Shown here: piece by piece, positions 7,665 through 16,399 of the stretch
Numbering within the stretch: the stretch's first letter is position 1
Layout of the letters: each line of letters begins with the position of its first letter
NCBI GenBank assembly: GCA_902765625.1
Contig: CACXAO010000021.1
Location: 1 to 32,549 of the forward strand
Direction of reading: 5' to 3'
From: an uncultured Ruminococcus sp.
Lineage (GTDB): Bacteria; Bacillota; Clostridia; Oscillospirales; Acutalibacteraceae
DNA length: 32,549 nt
Position numbers and translations under genes: made by a program
Notes under the pieces: model-generated
The model's input: only the letters and a program-made list of their open reading frames with translations
What the model was told of the DNA's origin: nothing
The model's database searches: none

Positions 7665-9000
7665 ACCTAATATCGGGCGCAGGGAGCACAGCCTGTACGT
7701 TGACGAGGGACGAATGGAACCGCTGCCGCTTGGCATTCTCGCGGCGCTTACTCCCGATGATATCGAGGTTGTGATGTACGACGACCGCATGGAGCAGATT
7801 CCCTACGACGAGCCTACGGATCTTGTCGCGGTCACGGTGGAAACCTTTACCGCGCGCCGCGCCTACGAAATCAGCGCCGAGTACCGGAAACGCGGCGTGA
7901 GCGTCGTTATGGGCGGAATGCACGCCATGCTTATTCCCGACGAGGTAGAGCGGCACTGCGACTGCGTTATCGTAGGCGACGCGGAGCCGGTTTGGGCGCA
8001 GATGTGTTCGGATTTCCGGGCAGGCAGGTTGAAAAAACGCTATGCAGCTGTTCAGCCTTCGTGTCCGCAGGAGGGAATCATTGCGCGTCGCGATATTTTT
8101 GAGGGAAAGGGCTATCTGCCGATAACGCTGCTTCAATTCTCGCGCGGCTGTTCGCACAGGTGCAGCTTCTGCGCGTCGTCGGTGTATTTCGGCGCAAGGC
8201 ATTTCTGCCGTCCTGTAGATGAGGTGGTCAGGGAGATCAAGTCGCAGAAGCGCAGGCTGCTGTTCTTCGTCGATGATAACATCGTCTGTAACCACGCAAA
8301 GGCAAAGGAACTGTTCCGTGCGCTGATTCCGCTGAAAGTCCGCTGGGTCAGCCAAGGCAGCATGGATATGCTTGCCGACAGGGAGCTGATGGAGCTGATG
8401 GTAAAAAGCGGCTGTCTCGGGCTTGTGATCGGATTCGAGAGCATTTCTCCGCAGTGCATAAGCGACATGCGCAAATACACCAACAAACGCGCGGCTTCCG
8501 ATATGTACTCGCATGAGATCGCCGAGCTTAGGAAATGGGGCTTGCAGACTTGGGCGGCGTTCACCGTAGGTCACGACGGCGACACTGTAGAGTCTATCCG
8601 CGCCACCTGCGACTTTGCGATACGCAATAAGTTCACCTTTGCGGCATTCAATATTTTGATGCCTTACCCGAACACTCCGCTTTATGAGCGGCTTGAAAAA
8701 GAGGGCAGACTTCTGTACGGCGGAAAATGGTGGCTGCACGAGGAATACCGCTTTAACTACTCAAGTATCGTACCGAAAAATATGACGGCGGACGAGCTGA
8801 CCGAGATATCCTTTGACTGCCGCCGCCGATTTAACAGCGCGCGCTCGATTTTTGTCCGCGCGTTCGAGCCGCATACAAATATGAGAACGCCGTACAGGTT
8901 TCTTACATATCTGATGTACAATCCGCTGTTCCGCAAGGAGGTTTTCAAGAAGCAGGGACTGAGGTTCGGGCTTGAAGAAGCGAAAGGAGACGACCGATGA
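7645..9000 (+). CDS. B12-binding-domain radical SAM enzyme, paralogue 2
   Basis: A 451-residue paralogue of the preceding gene. A B12-binding-like N-terminal domain (MGGMHAMLIPDE, CDCVIVGDAEPVW) is followed by a radical SAM core with C169xxxC173xxC176 in SRGCSHRCSFCA, then FFVDDN, GFESI and KWWLHEEYRFN. The GTG at 7645 is chosen because GGGAGG (7631-7636) lies 8 bases upstream; the GTG at 7636 would sit inside that site. The start lies within the end of paralogue 1, and the end shares an ATGA with the next gene, so translation is probably coupled. The substrate is unknown. The similarity to paralogues 1 and 4 suggests successive or parallel steps of one pathway. Confidence 0.92.
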   Translation: MKLTLIKPNIGRREHSLYVDEGRMEPLPLGILAALTPDDIEVVMYDDRMEQIPYDEPTDLVAVTVETFTARRAYEISAEYRKRGVSVVMGGMHAMLIPDEVERHCDCVIVGDAEPVWAQMCSDFRAGRLKKRYAAVQPSCPQEGIIARRDIFEGKGYLPITLLQFSRGCSHRCSFCASSVYFGARHFCRPVDEVVREIKSQKRRLLFFVDDNIVCNHAKAKELFRALIPLKVRWVSQGSMDMLADRELMELMVKSGCLGLVIGFESISPQCISDMRKYTNKRAASDMYSHEIAELRKWGLQTWAAFTVGHDGDTVESIRATCDFAIRNKFTFAAFNILMPYPNTPLYERLEKEGRLLYGGKWWLHEEYRFNYSSIVPKNMTADELTEISFDCRRRFNSARSIFVRAFEPHTNMRTPYRFLTYLMYNPLFRKEVFKKQGLRFGLEEAKGDDR

Positions 9001-9692
9001 AGGGCAAGGTCATTAAGATAAACGAGGCGGCGACCGCCGACATCGACGCGATGTACGCGCTGATGGACGAATTTTACGACAATATGGACAGAGCCGTGTT
9101 CGAGCGCGATTTTTACGCAAAGGACTATTGCATAATCCTGCGTAACGACGAGGGCAGGCTTGTGGGCTTCACCACACAAAAGGTGATGACCGTCACCGTA
9201 GACGGCAGAGAGATTCACGGAATGTTTTCGGGCGATACGATAATTCACAGGGACTACTGGGGCGACACCGAGCTGTTTCGGGTCTGGGCGCAGTTCTGGT
9301 TCCCGTACGCCGAGCAGTATGATGAGTTCTACTGGTTCCTTATCTGCAAGGGCTACAAGACATACCGCATTCTGCCGCTTTTCTGGCGCGAGTTTTACCC
9401 CAAATGCAGAACCGAAACGCCCGAATACGAGAGAAAAATAATTGACGCCTACGCTTCTCTGCTGTATCCCGACGAGTACAACAGAGAGACGGGCGTAATC
9501 GAATACAGGCACGTCAAGGACAGGCTTAAACCGGGCGTTGCGGATATTGACGGGCGCAGAATAAAGAATAAGGATATCGCGTTTTTCAACGCCGTCAATC
9601 CGCACCACGCCGACGGCAACGACCTCGCCTGTCTCGCGAAAATCGACCGTTCGCTGCTCAGACGGCATTCAGAGGAGCTGCTGTTCCGATGA
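8997..9692 (+). CDS. GNAT-like acyltransferase (putative), 231 aa
   Basis: The N-terminal half fits a GNAT acetyltransferase fold: an early helix (IDAMYALMDEFYDNMD), strands CIILRND, GRLVGFTTQKVMTV and a region MFSGDTIIHRDYWGDTEL where acyl-CoA-binding beta4 and the pyrophosphate loop are expected. The classic Q/RxxGxG/A loop is not obvious, so acyl-CoA use is uncertain. No signal peptide or membrane segment is seen. It is joined by ATGA overlaps to paralogue 2 upstream and the GH3 gene downstream, so it belongs to the same pathway. It could transfer an acyl or amino-acyl group in product assembly; that is inference. Confidence 0.65.
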   Translation: MKGKVIKINEAATADIDAMYALMDEFYDNMDRAVFERDFYAKDYCIILRNDEGRLVGFTTQKVMTVTVDGREIHGMFSGDTIIHRDYWGDTELFRVWAQFWFPYAEQYDEFYWFLICKGYKTYRILPLFWREFYPKCRTETPEYERKIIDAYASLLYPDEYNRETGVIEYRHVKDRLKPGVADIDGRRIKNKDIAFFNAVNPHHADGNDLACLAKIDRSLLRRHSEELLFR

Positions 9693-11209
9693 TATCGTGC
9701 AGAATGCTCAACGGCGCGTGCAGGCTGCTCTACAGCGGCGAATACAGGCGGTTTCGTTCCGTCAATAATATCGGGCAGGCGCAGCAGGACTACCTGTTTC
9801 GTTTGCTCGGAAAAAACGCAGATACCGTTTACGGAAGGCGGTACGGCTTCTCCGGGATATCATCCTATAAGGAGTTTGCCGCGAGGGTTCCGTTGACAAG
9901 GTATGAGGATTATGAAAAGTATATCCACGATATCGCTGACGGCGCCGGGAATGTTCTGACAGCGGAAAAGGTGCTGCTGTTCGAGCCGACGAGCGGTTCA
10001 TCGGGCGGCAAAAAGCTTATTCCGTACACAGCCGCGCTCAAGGCTGAGTTCCAGCGCGGAATAAAGCCGTGGCTCTATGATATTTATAAAAACGTCGGCG
10101 GCGCGTCGTCAGGCAAAAGCTACTGGTCGATCACGCCCGTTACGGCAGGCAGGAGCACTACAAAGGCAGGGATACCGATCGGCTTTGAGGAGGATTCCGC
10201 GTATTTCGGACGGTTCGGACAGGCGCTTGTCAACAGGATATTCGCGGTTGACGGGAGCGTAAAATTTCCCGAAAGCATGGACGCCTTCTGGCTTGAAACC
10301 GCAAGGCAGCTGCTTAAATGCAAAAGTCTCACGCTTATTTCCGTTTGGAACCCGACGTTTCTGACGATCCTTTGCGGACATATCCGCGATAGCTTTACTA
10401 AATTAAAAAATGAACTCCCCGTTTCGCGTGCGGAGGAGATATACCGCGGACTGAGCGAAAACCGCTTTGACATGGTTTTTCCGGATCTGAAAATCATAAG
10501 CTGCTGGGCTGACGGCAGCGCGTTTAAGGACGCGGAGGAGCTGAAAAAGCTGTTTCCGACGGTGTATTTGCAGCCAAAGGGACTGCTTGCTACGGAGTAC
10601 TTTGCTTCTTTTCCGCTTGTCGGGGAGGAGGGAGGCAGGCTGAGCTTAAATTCGCATTTCTTTGAGTTCAGGCGACCGGACGGAAAAATCATTACCGCAG
10701 AAGGACTTGAACGCGGTGAATATGAGCTGATCGTCACAACAGGCGGCGGCTTTTACCGCTATATGACAGGCGATGTGATCGAGGTTTTTGAAACATATCC
10801 TGCCGAGCCGCCGCGAATCGGATTTTTGCGCAGAAGCGGAGTCACAAGCGACCTCCGCGGCGAAAAGCTGACGGACGACTTCGTCCGCTCAGTGTGCGAG
10901 CGGCTGGGCATTGCAAAAGACTTCTGTCTGCTCGCTCCCGAGGATAACGGCTACACCCTCTACACATCATCGCCCTCGGTTACCTGCGAAGCGCTTGACC
11001 GTGCTCTCAGGGAAAGCTATCACTACAACTATTGCCGCGAGCTTGGACAGCTCTCTCAGGCGCGCGTCGTCCGGGTCGCGGAAAATTCACACGAAATATA
11101 CCTCAAACGCCTTGTCGGCGACGGCATGCGGCTCGGCGATATCAAGCCCGCTTATCTCAGCTCAAAAAGCGGGTGGCGCCAATGCTTTGAAACAGGTGAA
11201 ACAAAATGA
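9689..11209 (+). CDS. GH3 family acyl-adenylating/amide-forming enzyme
   Basis: A 506-residue bacterial member of the GH3 (auxin-responsive promoter) family, a branch of the adenylate-forming ANL superfamily. The ATP-binding motif FEPTSGSSGGKKLIPYT (98-114) is complete. Other landmarks are YLQPKGLLATEYFASFPL, where the adenylate-binding motif is expected, YELIVTTGGGFYRYMTGDVIEV, and a small C-terminal domain with NSHEIYLKRLVGDGMR. Plant GH3 enzymes activate a carboxylic acid with ATP and join it to an amino acid. Bacterial ones are largely uncharacterised, so an acyl-amide product is inference. The gene overlaps both neighbours by ATGA, placing it mid-operon among radical SAM and GNAT-like genes. 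The length is normal for the family. Confidence 0.9.
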   Translation: MISCRMLNGACRLLYSGEYRRFRSVNNIGQAQQDYLFRLLGKNADTVYGRRYGFSGISSYKEFAARVPLTRYEDYEKYIHDIADGAGNVLTAEKVLLFEPTSGSSGGKKLIPYTAALKAEFQRGIKPWLYDIYKNVGGASSGKSYWSITPVTAGRSTTKAGIPIGFEEDSAYFGRFGQALVNRIFAVDGSVKFPESMDAFWLETARQLLKCKSLTLISVWNPTFLTILCGHIRDSFTKLKNELPVSRAEEIYRGLSENRFDMVFPDLKIISCWADGSAFKDAEELKKLFPTVYLQPKGLLATEYFASFPLVGEEGGRLSLNSHFFEFRRPDGKIITAEGLERGEYELIVTTGGGFYRYMTGDVIEVFETYPAEPPRIGFLRRSGVTSDLRGEKLTDDFVRSVCERLGIAKDFCLLAPEDNGYTLYTSSPSVTCEALDRALRESYHYNYCRELGQLSQARVVRVAENSHEIYLKRLVGDGMRLGDIKPAYLSSKSGWRQCFETGETK

Positions 11210-12546
11210 AAATAGCACTATTGGCTCCTGCGGGAGCCATGCACAGATATTCGGGCAGCTTCGGAAAATCGCTGCACTACGCGCCGCTGACTCTTACGAC
11301 TCTCGCCGCGCTCGTGCCGGAGGAGGCTGAGGCGGAAATAAAAATATACGACGAAACGGCAGGTAAAATACCGCTCGACATCGACGCGGATCTGATCGGC
11401 ATTACCTGCATAACGGGAACAGCGCCGCGCTGCTACGCCTTCGCCGACTATTACCGCAAAAGAGGGGTCACCGTATTTATGGGCGGCGTACACCCGTCAA
11501 TGCTGCCCGACGAAGCGGCACGTCATGCCGACGTAGTATTCACGGGCTTTTCTGAGCAGACCTTCCCTCAGTTTATCCGCGATTATATGAGCGGCAGCTT
11601 CAAAAAGCTGTACGCGCAGAACTGCGACTTTTCAATCGCAAACAGACCGCTGCCACGTCGTGAGCTGCTGAATAAAAAACGCTATATCACGATCAACACG
11701 GTGGAAGCTATTCGCGGCTGCTGCCACCGCTGCAGCTTCTGCGCCTATCCGGCGGCGTTCGGTCACCCGGTTTACAAGCGCCCGGTTAAGGAGGTCATCG
11801 CGGAGATCGAGGCGCTTCATTCCCGTCATGTCCTCTTTCCCGACGTTAATCTGATCGCTGACAGGGCGTACGCGATCGAGCTGTTTTCGGCGATGATACC
11901 GCTGAAAATCATGTGGGTCGGCTTGGTCACCTCCGCTGTCGGTATCGACGACGAGCTTATCACCGTGTTCCGCAAAAGCGGCTGCAAGGGCTTGCTTATC
12001 GGCTTTGAGTCGATCACTCAGGAGTCGCAGCGCTATATTCACAAGGGCGTTAACAGGGTAGACGGCTACATCGACCTCATGAAGCGCCTGCACGACAACG
12101 GCATTCTGGTTCAGGGCTGCTTCGCTTTCGGCGGCGACGAGGAGGATACGAGCGTTTTTGAGAGAACCGTTGAGACCGTTATCAAGGCAAAAATCGATCT
12201 GCCGCGCTATTCTATTTTAACTCCGTTTCCGCGAACAGAGCTTTACGCGCAGCTCGAGCGAGAGGGAAGAATAACGGAGCGCAACTGGGCGATGTACGAC
12301 GTTCAGCACTGCGTTTTCAAGCCGAAAAAAATGACGAAGGAGCAGCTTGAGGAGGGCACCGACCTCGCATGGCGGCTGACCTATTCAACGGGAAATATAA
12401 TGAAGCGGCTCATGCCTATGCGCCACAGTCCGTGGCTGTCGGTTCCGCTTAATCTGGGCTACAAGGGCTACGCGGACAAATGGCACAAATTCACCAGAGA
12501 GGTCATGTGCGACAATTCGGATATACCGGGCGTTTCGGAGAACTGA
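11206..12546 (+). CDS. B12-binding-domain radical SAM enzyme, paralogue 3 (divergent)
   Basis: A 446-residue enzyme with the same layout as its neighbours: a B12-binding-like N-terminal domain (MGGVHPSMLPDEAARHADVVFTGF) and a radical SAM core with C172xxxC176xxC179 in RGCCHRCSFCA. It is the most divergent of the four. The DDN motif of the others is PDVN here, the VETFT segment is ITGTA, VGDAE is TGFSE, and the KWWL motif is missing. It probably acts on a different substrate or catalyses a different step. The ATG shares an ATGA with the GH3 stop, and one base separates its stop from the next ATG. The reaction is unknown. Confidence 0.92.
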   Translation: MKIALLAPAGAMHRYSGSFGKSLHYAPLTLTTLAALVPEEAEAEIKIYDETAGKIPLDIDADLIGITCITGTAPRCYAFADYYRKRGVTVFMGGVHPSMLPDEAARHADVVFTGFSEQTFPQFIRDYMSGSFKKLYAQNCDFSIANRPLPRRELLNKKRYITINTVEAIRGCCHRCSFCAYPAAFGHPVYKRPVKEVIAEIEALHSRHVLFPDVNLIADRAYAIELFSAMIPLKIMWVGLVTSAVGIDDELITVFRKSGCKGLLIGFESITQESQRYIHKGVNRVDGYIDLMKRLHDNGILVQGCFAFGGDEEDTSVFERTVETVIKAKIDLPRYSILTPFPRTELYAQLEREGRITERNWAMYDVQHCVFKPKKMTKEQLEEGTDLAWRLTYSTGNIMKRLMPMRHSPWLSVPLNLGYKGYADKWHKFTREVMCDNSDIPGVSEN

Positions 12547-12547
12547 T

Positions 12548-13879
12548 ATGAAAATTACGTTTATCCTGCCTGCGATCGGCAAGAAGCAGGGGAAAAAATA
12601 CATCGGCACGTGGAAAATGGAGCCGCTCACCGTAGCCGTGCTCAAGGCGCTTACGCCTTGGAACGTCCAAACAGAGCTGTTTGACGACAGAATCGAGCTG
12701 ATCGATTACAATACGAAAACCGACCTTGTCTGCATAACTGTCGAAACCTATACCGCGAAGCGCAGCTACCAAATCGCCGCGCGTTTCCGCGAACGGGGAA
12801 TACCCGTCGTTATGGGCGGCTATCACGCGACCATCTGTCCCGAAGAAACGGAGAATTACTGCGACAGCGTTATCGTGGGCAACGCCGAGGGAGTGTGGCG
12901 GCAAATGCTCGCCGACGCGGGAAACCGCAGGCTGCAAAAGCGTTATGCCGGCGGAATCGGCACGTACTCGGTCAGACCCGACAAGAGCATTTTTACGGGG
13001 AAAAAATACCTTCCAGTATCGCTCGTCGAAACGGGACGGGGCTGCAACCACAGCTGCGAATTCTGTTCAATTTCGCGGTTCTATGACAGCCGTTACCATG
13101 CGCGCAGCCATGAGCTGATTGAATCGGATATCAAAGCGTCGCCTTACAAATACTTCTTTCTCGTTGACGACAATCTTGTCGCGAACAGAAAAAACGCGCT
13201 TGAGCTGTTCCGGCGGATCGAGCCTCTGAAAATCAAGTGGGCAGGACAGGGCACGCTCTCGATGGCGAAGGATCCCGAGCTTCTGAGGGCGATGAAGAAA
13301 AGCGGCTGCGAAATTATTCTCATAGGCTTCGAGAGCCTTGACAACGCCAATCTGAAGCAGATGAACAAGTCGTTCAACTACGCGCTCGGCGAGCGCGACG
13401 AGCTTGTAAAGCGCGTTCACGACGCAGGAATAGGCATTTACGCGACGTTTGTTTTCGGCTACGACAACGACGACGAAAAGACGGTTGAGCAGGCGCTGCA
13501 ATTCTCAAAAAAGCATAATTTCTATACCGCGGCGTTCAATCATCTGCTGCCGTTTCCGAACACAAGACTTTACGACCGCCTCAAAGAGGAAAACAGGCTG
13601 ATTTACGACAAGTGGTGGCTTGCCGACGGCTACAACTACGGCGAGCTTTCGTTCGTTCCGAAAAAAATATCTCCCGAGGGTCTGAGCAAGGCGTGCAGGG
13701 ACGCGCGAAAGGAGTTTTCGTCGTTCGGCACTGTCATGAGCCGCGGCTTTGCCTCTCTCGGACGGACAAGTCCGCTGCTTTGGGGACTGTTCTGGGGTAT
13801 GAACCTGCGAATCGGAGGCGAGGTCGACCAAAAGATGAACGTACCGATAGGAGAAAACTTAGATGAGCTTCCAAAGTGA
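12548..13879 (+). CDS. B12-binding-domain radical SAM enzyme, paralogue 4
   Basis: A 443-residue protein with an N-terminal B12-binding-like domain (MGGYHATICPEETENYCDSVIVGNAEGVW) and a radical SAM core carrying C166xxxC170xxC173 in GRGCNHSCEFCS. FLVDDN, GFESL and KWWLADGYNYGELSFVPKK align with paralogues 1 and 2, so these three form one subfamily. It starts one base after paralogue 3 ends, and its 3' end overlaps the last gene of the operon by 17 bases. The substrate is unknown. Superfamily enzymes with this architecture include methyltransferases and cyclases. Confidence 0.92.
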   Translation: MKITFILPAIGKKQGKKYIGTWKMEPLTVAVLKALTPWNVQTELFDDRIELIDYNTKTDLVCITVETYTAKRSYQIAARFRERGIPVVMGGYHATICPEETENYCDSVIVGNAEGVWRQMLADAGNRRLQKRYAGGIGTYSVRPDKSIFTGKKYLPVSLVETGRGCNHSCEFCSISRFYDSRYHARSHELIESDIKASPYKYFFLVDDNLVANRKNALELFRRIEPLKIKWAGQGTLSMAKDPELLRAMKKSGCEIILIGFESLDNANLKQMNKSFNYALGERDELVKRVHDAGIGIYATFVFGYDNDDEKTVEQALQFSKKHNFYTAAFNHLLPFPNTRLYDRLKEENRLIYDKWWLADGYNYGELSFVPKKISPEGLSKACRDARKEFSSFGTVMSRGFASLGRTSPLLWGLFWGMNLRIGGEVDQKMNVPIGENLDELPK

Positions 13880-14912
13880 ACAGCACGGAAAATACCTTTT
13901 GCGTCTGGCAAATCCCGGCGACAACGACGGTATACGAAAAATATTTGAAAGCGGAAGCTTTGCAGGCGGACTGAACGTGCAGTTCCTGCGCGGAGAGCAG
14001 CCGCTGTCGTCGTTCGTGGCGGACGGCGACGCAGCCCGTATCCTTGTTGCCGAGGACACAAAAGAAAACCGTCTGATCGCGGTCGGCGGCGCTGTGGTGC
14101 GGACAGAGTATCTGAACGGCGCTCCTGCGAGCTGCGCATACCTGACAGGGCTTAAGATACATCACGATTACCGCGGCAGGCTGACGTTTATTCCCCGTGC
14201 GTACGGCATAATGGGAGAGCTGGTTTCAGACTGCGCGGCTACATATACAACTATTCTCGACGGCAACACCGGCGTGATAAGAATGCTCGAAAAGCGGCGC
14301 AAAAATATGCCGGAGTACAATTATCTCGGACATTATACCACCTTTTGCCTTGGCGGCGGAAAAAAGCTGATGAATGTTGAAAAGAACCGCACCGACGGCT
14401 TTGATACTCTCTTGCGGCGGCATTTCAGCCGGAAAAGCCTGACACCCTGCTGTCCCGATTACGAGGGCTTCGGAAAAAAGGATTTTTACTGTATCCGCGA
14501 TAACGCCGGACAGATCGCCGCATGCTGCTTTATCGGCGACCAGAGCAGGACGAAATACTACAAAATGTGTTCCTACGGAGGAATTTACCGGCTTATCTCA
14601 CATCTTCCGACGGGACTTTTAGGCTATCCGTCCTTTCCTAAGTCGGGAGAAAATATTAAATGCGGCGTGATTTCTTACCTGTATGTGCGCGGAAACGACG
14701 CGGAGTTATGCAAACGCTTTCTCCTGTCAGCCGCTCATGAAAGCGGATTTCCGCTGCATCTGTGGGGCGGTTTTGACGGCGACCCCTTGTGTTCCGCTGT
14801 GGGCAGGATGAAAACGGTGAAATACGGCAGCCGGCTTTACGAGGTGCTGTGGAACGAAAACACCAAAACCCGTATCGGCGGCGCAATAGCCGTTGAGGCG
14901 GCGTTGCTGTAA
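13863..14912 (+). CDS. GNAT-family acyltransferase, possibly with two GNAT-like halves
   Basis: A 349-residue protein. The N-terminal half has a recognisable GNAT pattern: LRLANPGDNDGIRKIFE, RILVAEDTKENRLIAVGGAV and SCAYLTGLKIHHDYRGR, the strand and helix that bind acyl-CoA. The C-terminal half again shows strand patterns (FYCIRDNAGQIAACCFIGDQ, CGVISYLYVRGND), so it may be a tandem GNAT fold; this is less sure. It is the last gene of the seven-gene operon and overlaps paralogue 4 by 17 bases. A role in acylating the pathway product is inferred from context. No signal peptide is present. Confidence 0.75.
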   Translation: MSFQSEQHGKYLLRLANPGDNDGIRKIFESGSFAGGLNVQFLRGEQPLSSFVADGDAARILVAEDTKENRLIAVGGAVVRTEYLNGAPASCAYLTGLKIHHDYRGRLTFIPRAYGIMGELVSDCAATYTTILDGNTGVIRMLEKRRKNMPEYNYLGHYTTFCLGGGKKLMNVEKNRTDGFDTLLRRHFSRKSLTPCCPDYEGFGKKDFYCIRDNAGQIAACCFIGDQSRTKYYKMCSYGGIYRLISHLPTGLLGYPSFPKSGENIKCGVISYLYVRGNDAELCKRFLLSAAHESGFPLHLWGGFDGDPLCSAVGRMKTVKYGSRLYEVLWNENTKTRIGGAIAVEAALL

Positions 14913-14969
14913 TCGGCTTCGGCGATATTTGTATTTTAACTCACTATTGACATGATAAGCATTTTGAAT

Positions 14970-15003
14970 AACGGCAGACTCACTATCAGGCGAGCCTGCC
15001 GTT
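14970..15003 (+). terminator. Hairpin after the radical SAM/GH3 operon (weak terminator)
   Basis: An 8-bp stem (14970-14977 with 14996-15003), continued by three more pairs after one mismatch, lies 57 bases past the last gene. There is no clear T-run after it, so intrinsic termination is uncertain; it may instead protect the 3' end. Confidence 0.4.
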
Positions 15004-15070
15004 CGGACTGTATGTCGGATTTTAAGACGAGGACGCTTGAACCGTTCAGAAAACAATTAGGTACTTGATT

Positions 15071-15098
15071 TTGAACCGTGCTTTTTATATACTATAAT
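15071..15098 (+). promoter_or_regulatory. Sigma-A promoter of the esterase lipoprotein gene
   Basis: TTGAAC at 15071-15076, a 16-base spacer and TATAAT at 15093-15098. Transcription would start near 15105. This rules out an upstream in-frame ATG at 15078 and supports the start at 15132. Confidence 0.75.
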
Positions 15099-15131
15099 AT
15101 AGGACAAAAAGGCGAAAAGGGAGCGATCGGC

Positions 15132-16358
15132 ATGAAGAGGAGAATATCGTTGGTTTTATCTGCCGCAGTGTTGGTTTCGCTGTTTGCCGGGTGCGCGTCT
15201 GAGAGCACAGACCCGGCTCAAGAGACCGTTCAAAGCGGTACCGAAGCGGCAGCGGCGGCTGTGCCCGAGTACAAAACCACCCACACGCTGTATTTTAAGG
15301 ACAGCACAAAGAGCGGCAAGGCAGCCGCGACGTTTTTTAACAGCGACAGCGGCAAGAGCGAGGAGGTTGAAATGAAAAAGGTCGGCGAGTCCGACGACTC
15401 CGTCACCTTCTCGTGCGAAGGGAACTGCGCCGAGTACAATACGGTCAGCATAAAGCACGGCGACGCAACGACCCAAAAGCTGGCGTTCAATCCTTGTGTC
15501 AGCGGCTGGTATCAGAGCGATAAGGAGGTTTTGCCGTACACCGAGGGCAAGGAAACAACCTACGAGCCTGATTTTGAGGAGATCACTCTCACCTGCATAG
15601 ACTATGACAAGCCCGTTTACATCTGGAAGCCCGACGACTACGACCCAACCTCATCCGAAAAGTATTCCACGATATATCTGCTTGACGGTCAGTTTATTAT
15701 GTACACCGGAAAGTACGGACAGGTCAGGGAGGACTGCACCGACGCGATCGAGCAGATAGACGCGATGATTTCGTCAACGGGACAAAAGGCTATCGTCGTG
15801 GCGGTGGACAACGTCGGCAAGCGCGATTTCGAGCTTGTTCCGAACATCGGCGTTCCTATGGATAAGACCGATTTTGAGTACGAGGGTACAGACGGCACAA
15901 AATTTGCGGAATTCGTCGGCAAAACTCTCGTTCCGTATATTCAGGAGCATTACAACGTCTGTACCGACGCTCTGCACACCTCTCTCGCAGGCGTTTCGCT
16001 CGGCGGAATGGAGTCGTTTTATATTGCGCAGGAGTATCCCGAAATATTCGACACCGTGGGTTCGTTCTCTCCGTCATTCTGGGAGTACGACGATGAAACA
16101 TGGTCTGAGTACCTGAGCGGAAAAACCTTCGGCGGGGATTCTCCCTTCGTTTATTTCTACACAGGTCCCAAGGAGTTCGACACCGACCCTCATGTAACCG
16201 ATATGTATAACCGCTTAAAGAAGCTGGGCTATCCCGAGAGCAGGCTTGTTTTGCATTTCAACGAGGACGGCGCTCACGGAGGAGTTTACTGGCGAGCGGT
16301 TTTCTCCGAATTTCTCGCGGCTATGATCTATCAGTGTGTGGAGCCGCTGCAAAAGTGA
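15132..16358 (+). CDS. Esterase-family lipoprotein
   Basis: A 408-residue secreted lipoprotein. The first 21 residues form a lipoprotein signal peptide ending in LFAGC, so the mature protein is anchored at the outer face of the membrane. A threonine/glutamate-rich linker is followed by a beta-rich region (about 45-145) resembling a small carbohydrate-binding module. Then comes an esterase D-like alpha/beta hydrolase: nucleophile Ser289 in AGVSLGGME, and His382 in DGAHGG as the likely catalytic base. Relatives include acetyl- or feruloyl-xylan esterases and enterochelin-type esterases, so removal of acyl groups from a polysaccharide is plausible but not shown. It has its own promoter. The following gene starts 41 bases later, after a small hairpin (16366-16383). 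Confidence 0.85.
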   Translation: MKRRISLVLSAAVLVSLFAGCASESTDPAQETVQSGTEAAAAAVPEYKTTHTLYFKDSTKSGKAAATFFNSDSGKSEEVEMKKVGESDDSVTFSCEGNCAEYNTVSIKHGDATTQKLAFNPCVSGWYQSDKEVLPYTEGKETTYEPDFEEITLTCIDYDKPVYIWKPDDYDPTSSEKYSTIYLLDGQFIMYTGKYGQVREDCTDAIEQIDAMISSTGQKAIVVAVDNVGKRDFELVPNIGVPMDKTDFEYEGTDGTKFAEFVGKTLVPYIQEHYNVCTDALHTSLAGVSLGGMESFYIAQEYPEIFDTVGSFSPSFWEYDDETWSEYLSGKTFGGDSPFVYFYTGPKEFDTDPHVTDMYNRLKKLGYPESRLVLHFNEDGAHGGVYWRAVFSEFLAAMIYQCVEPLQK

Positions 16359-16399
16359 TGATTACGCGCCTGACGAGAGGCGCTTGAAAGGGTGATTTG

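Noticed and set aside
6582-8739. Two long overlapping - strand frames (402 and 383 codons)
   Set aside because: They lie opposite radical SAM paralogues 1 and 2, where codon bias leaves the reverse strand open. The + strand proteins are clearly real.
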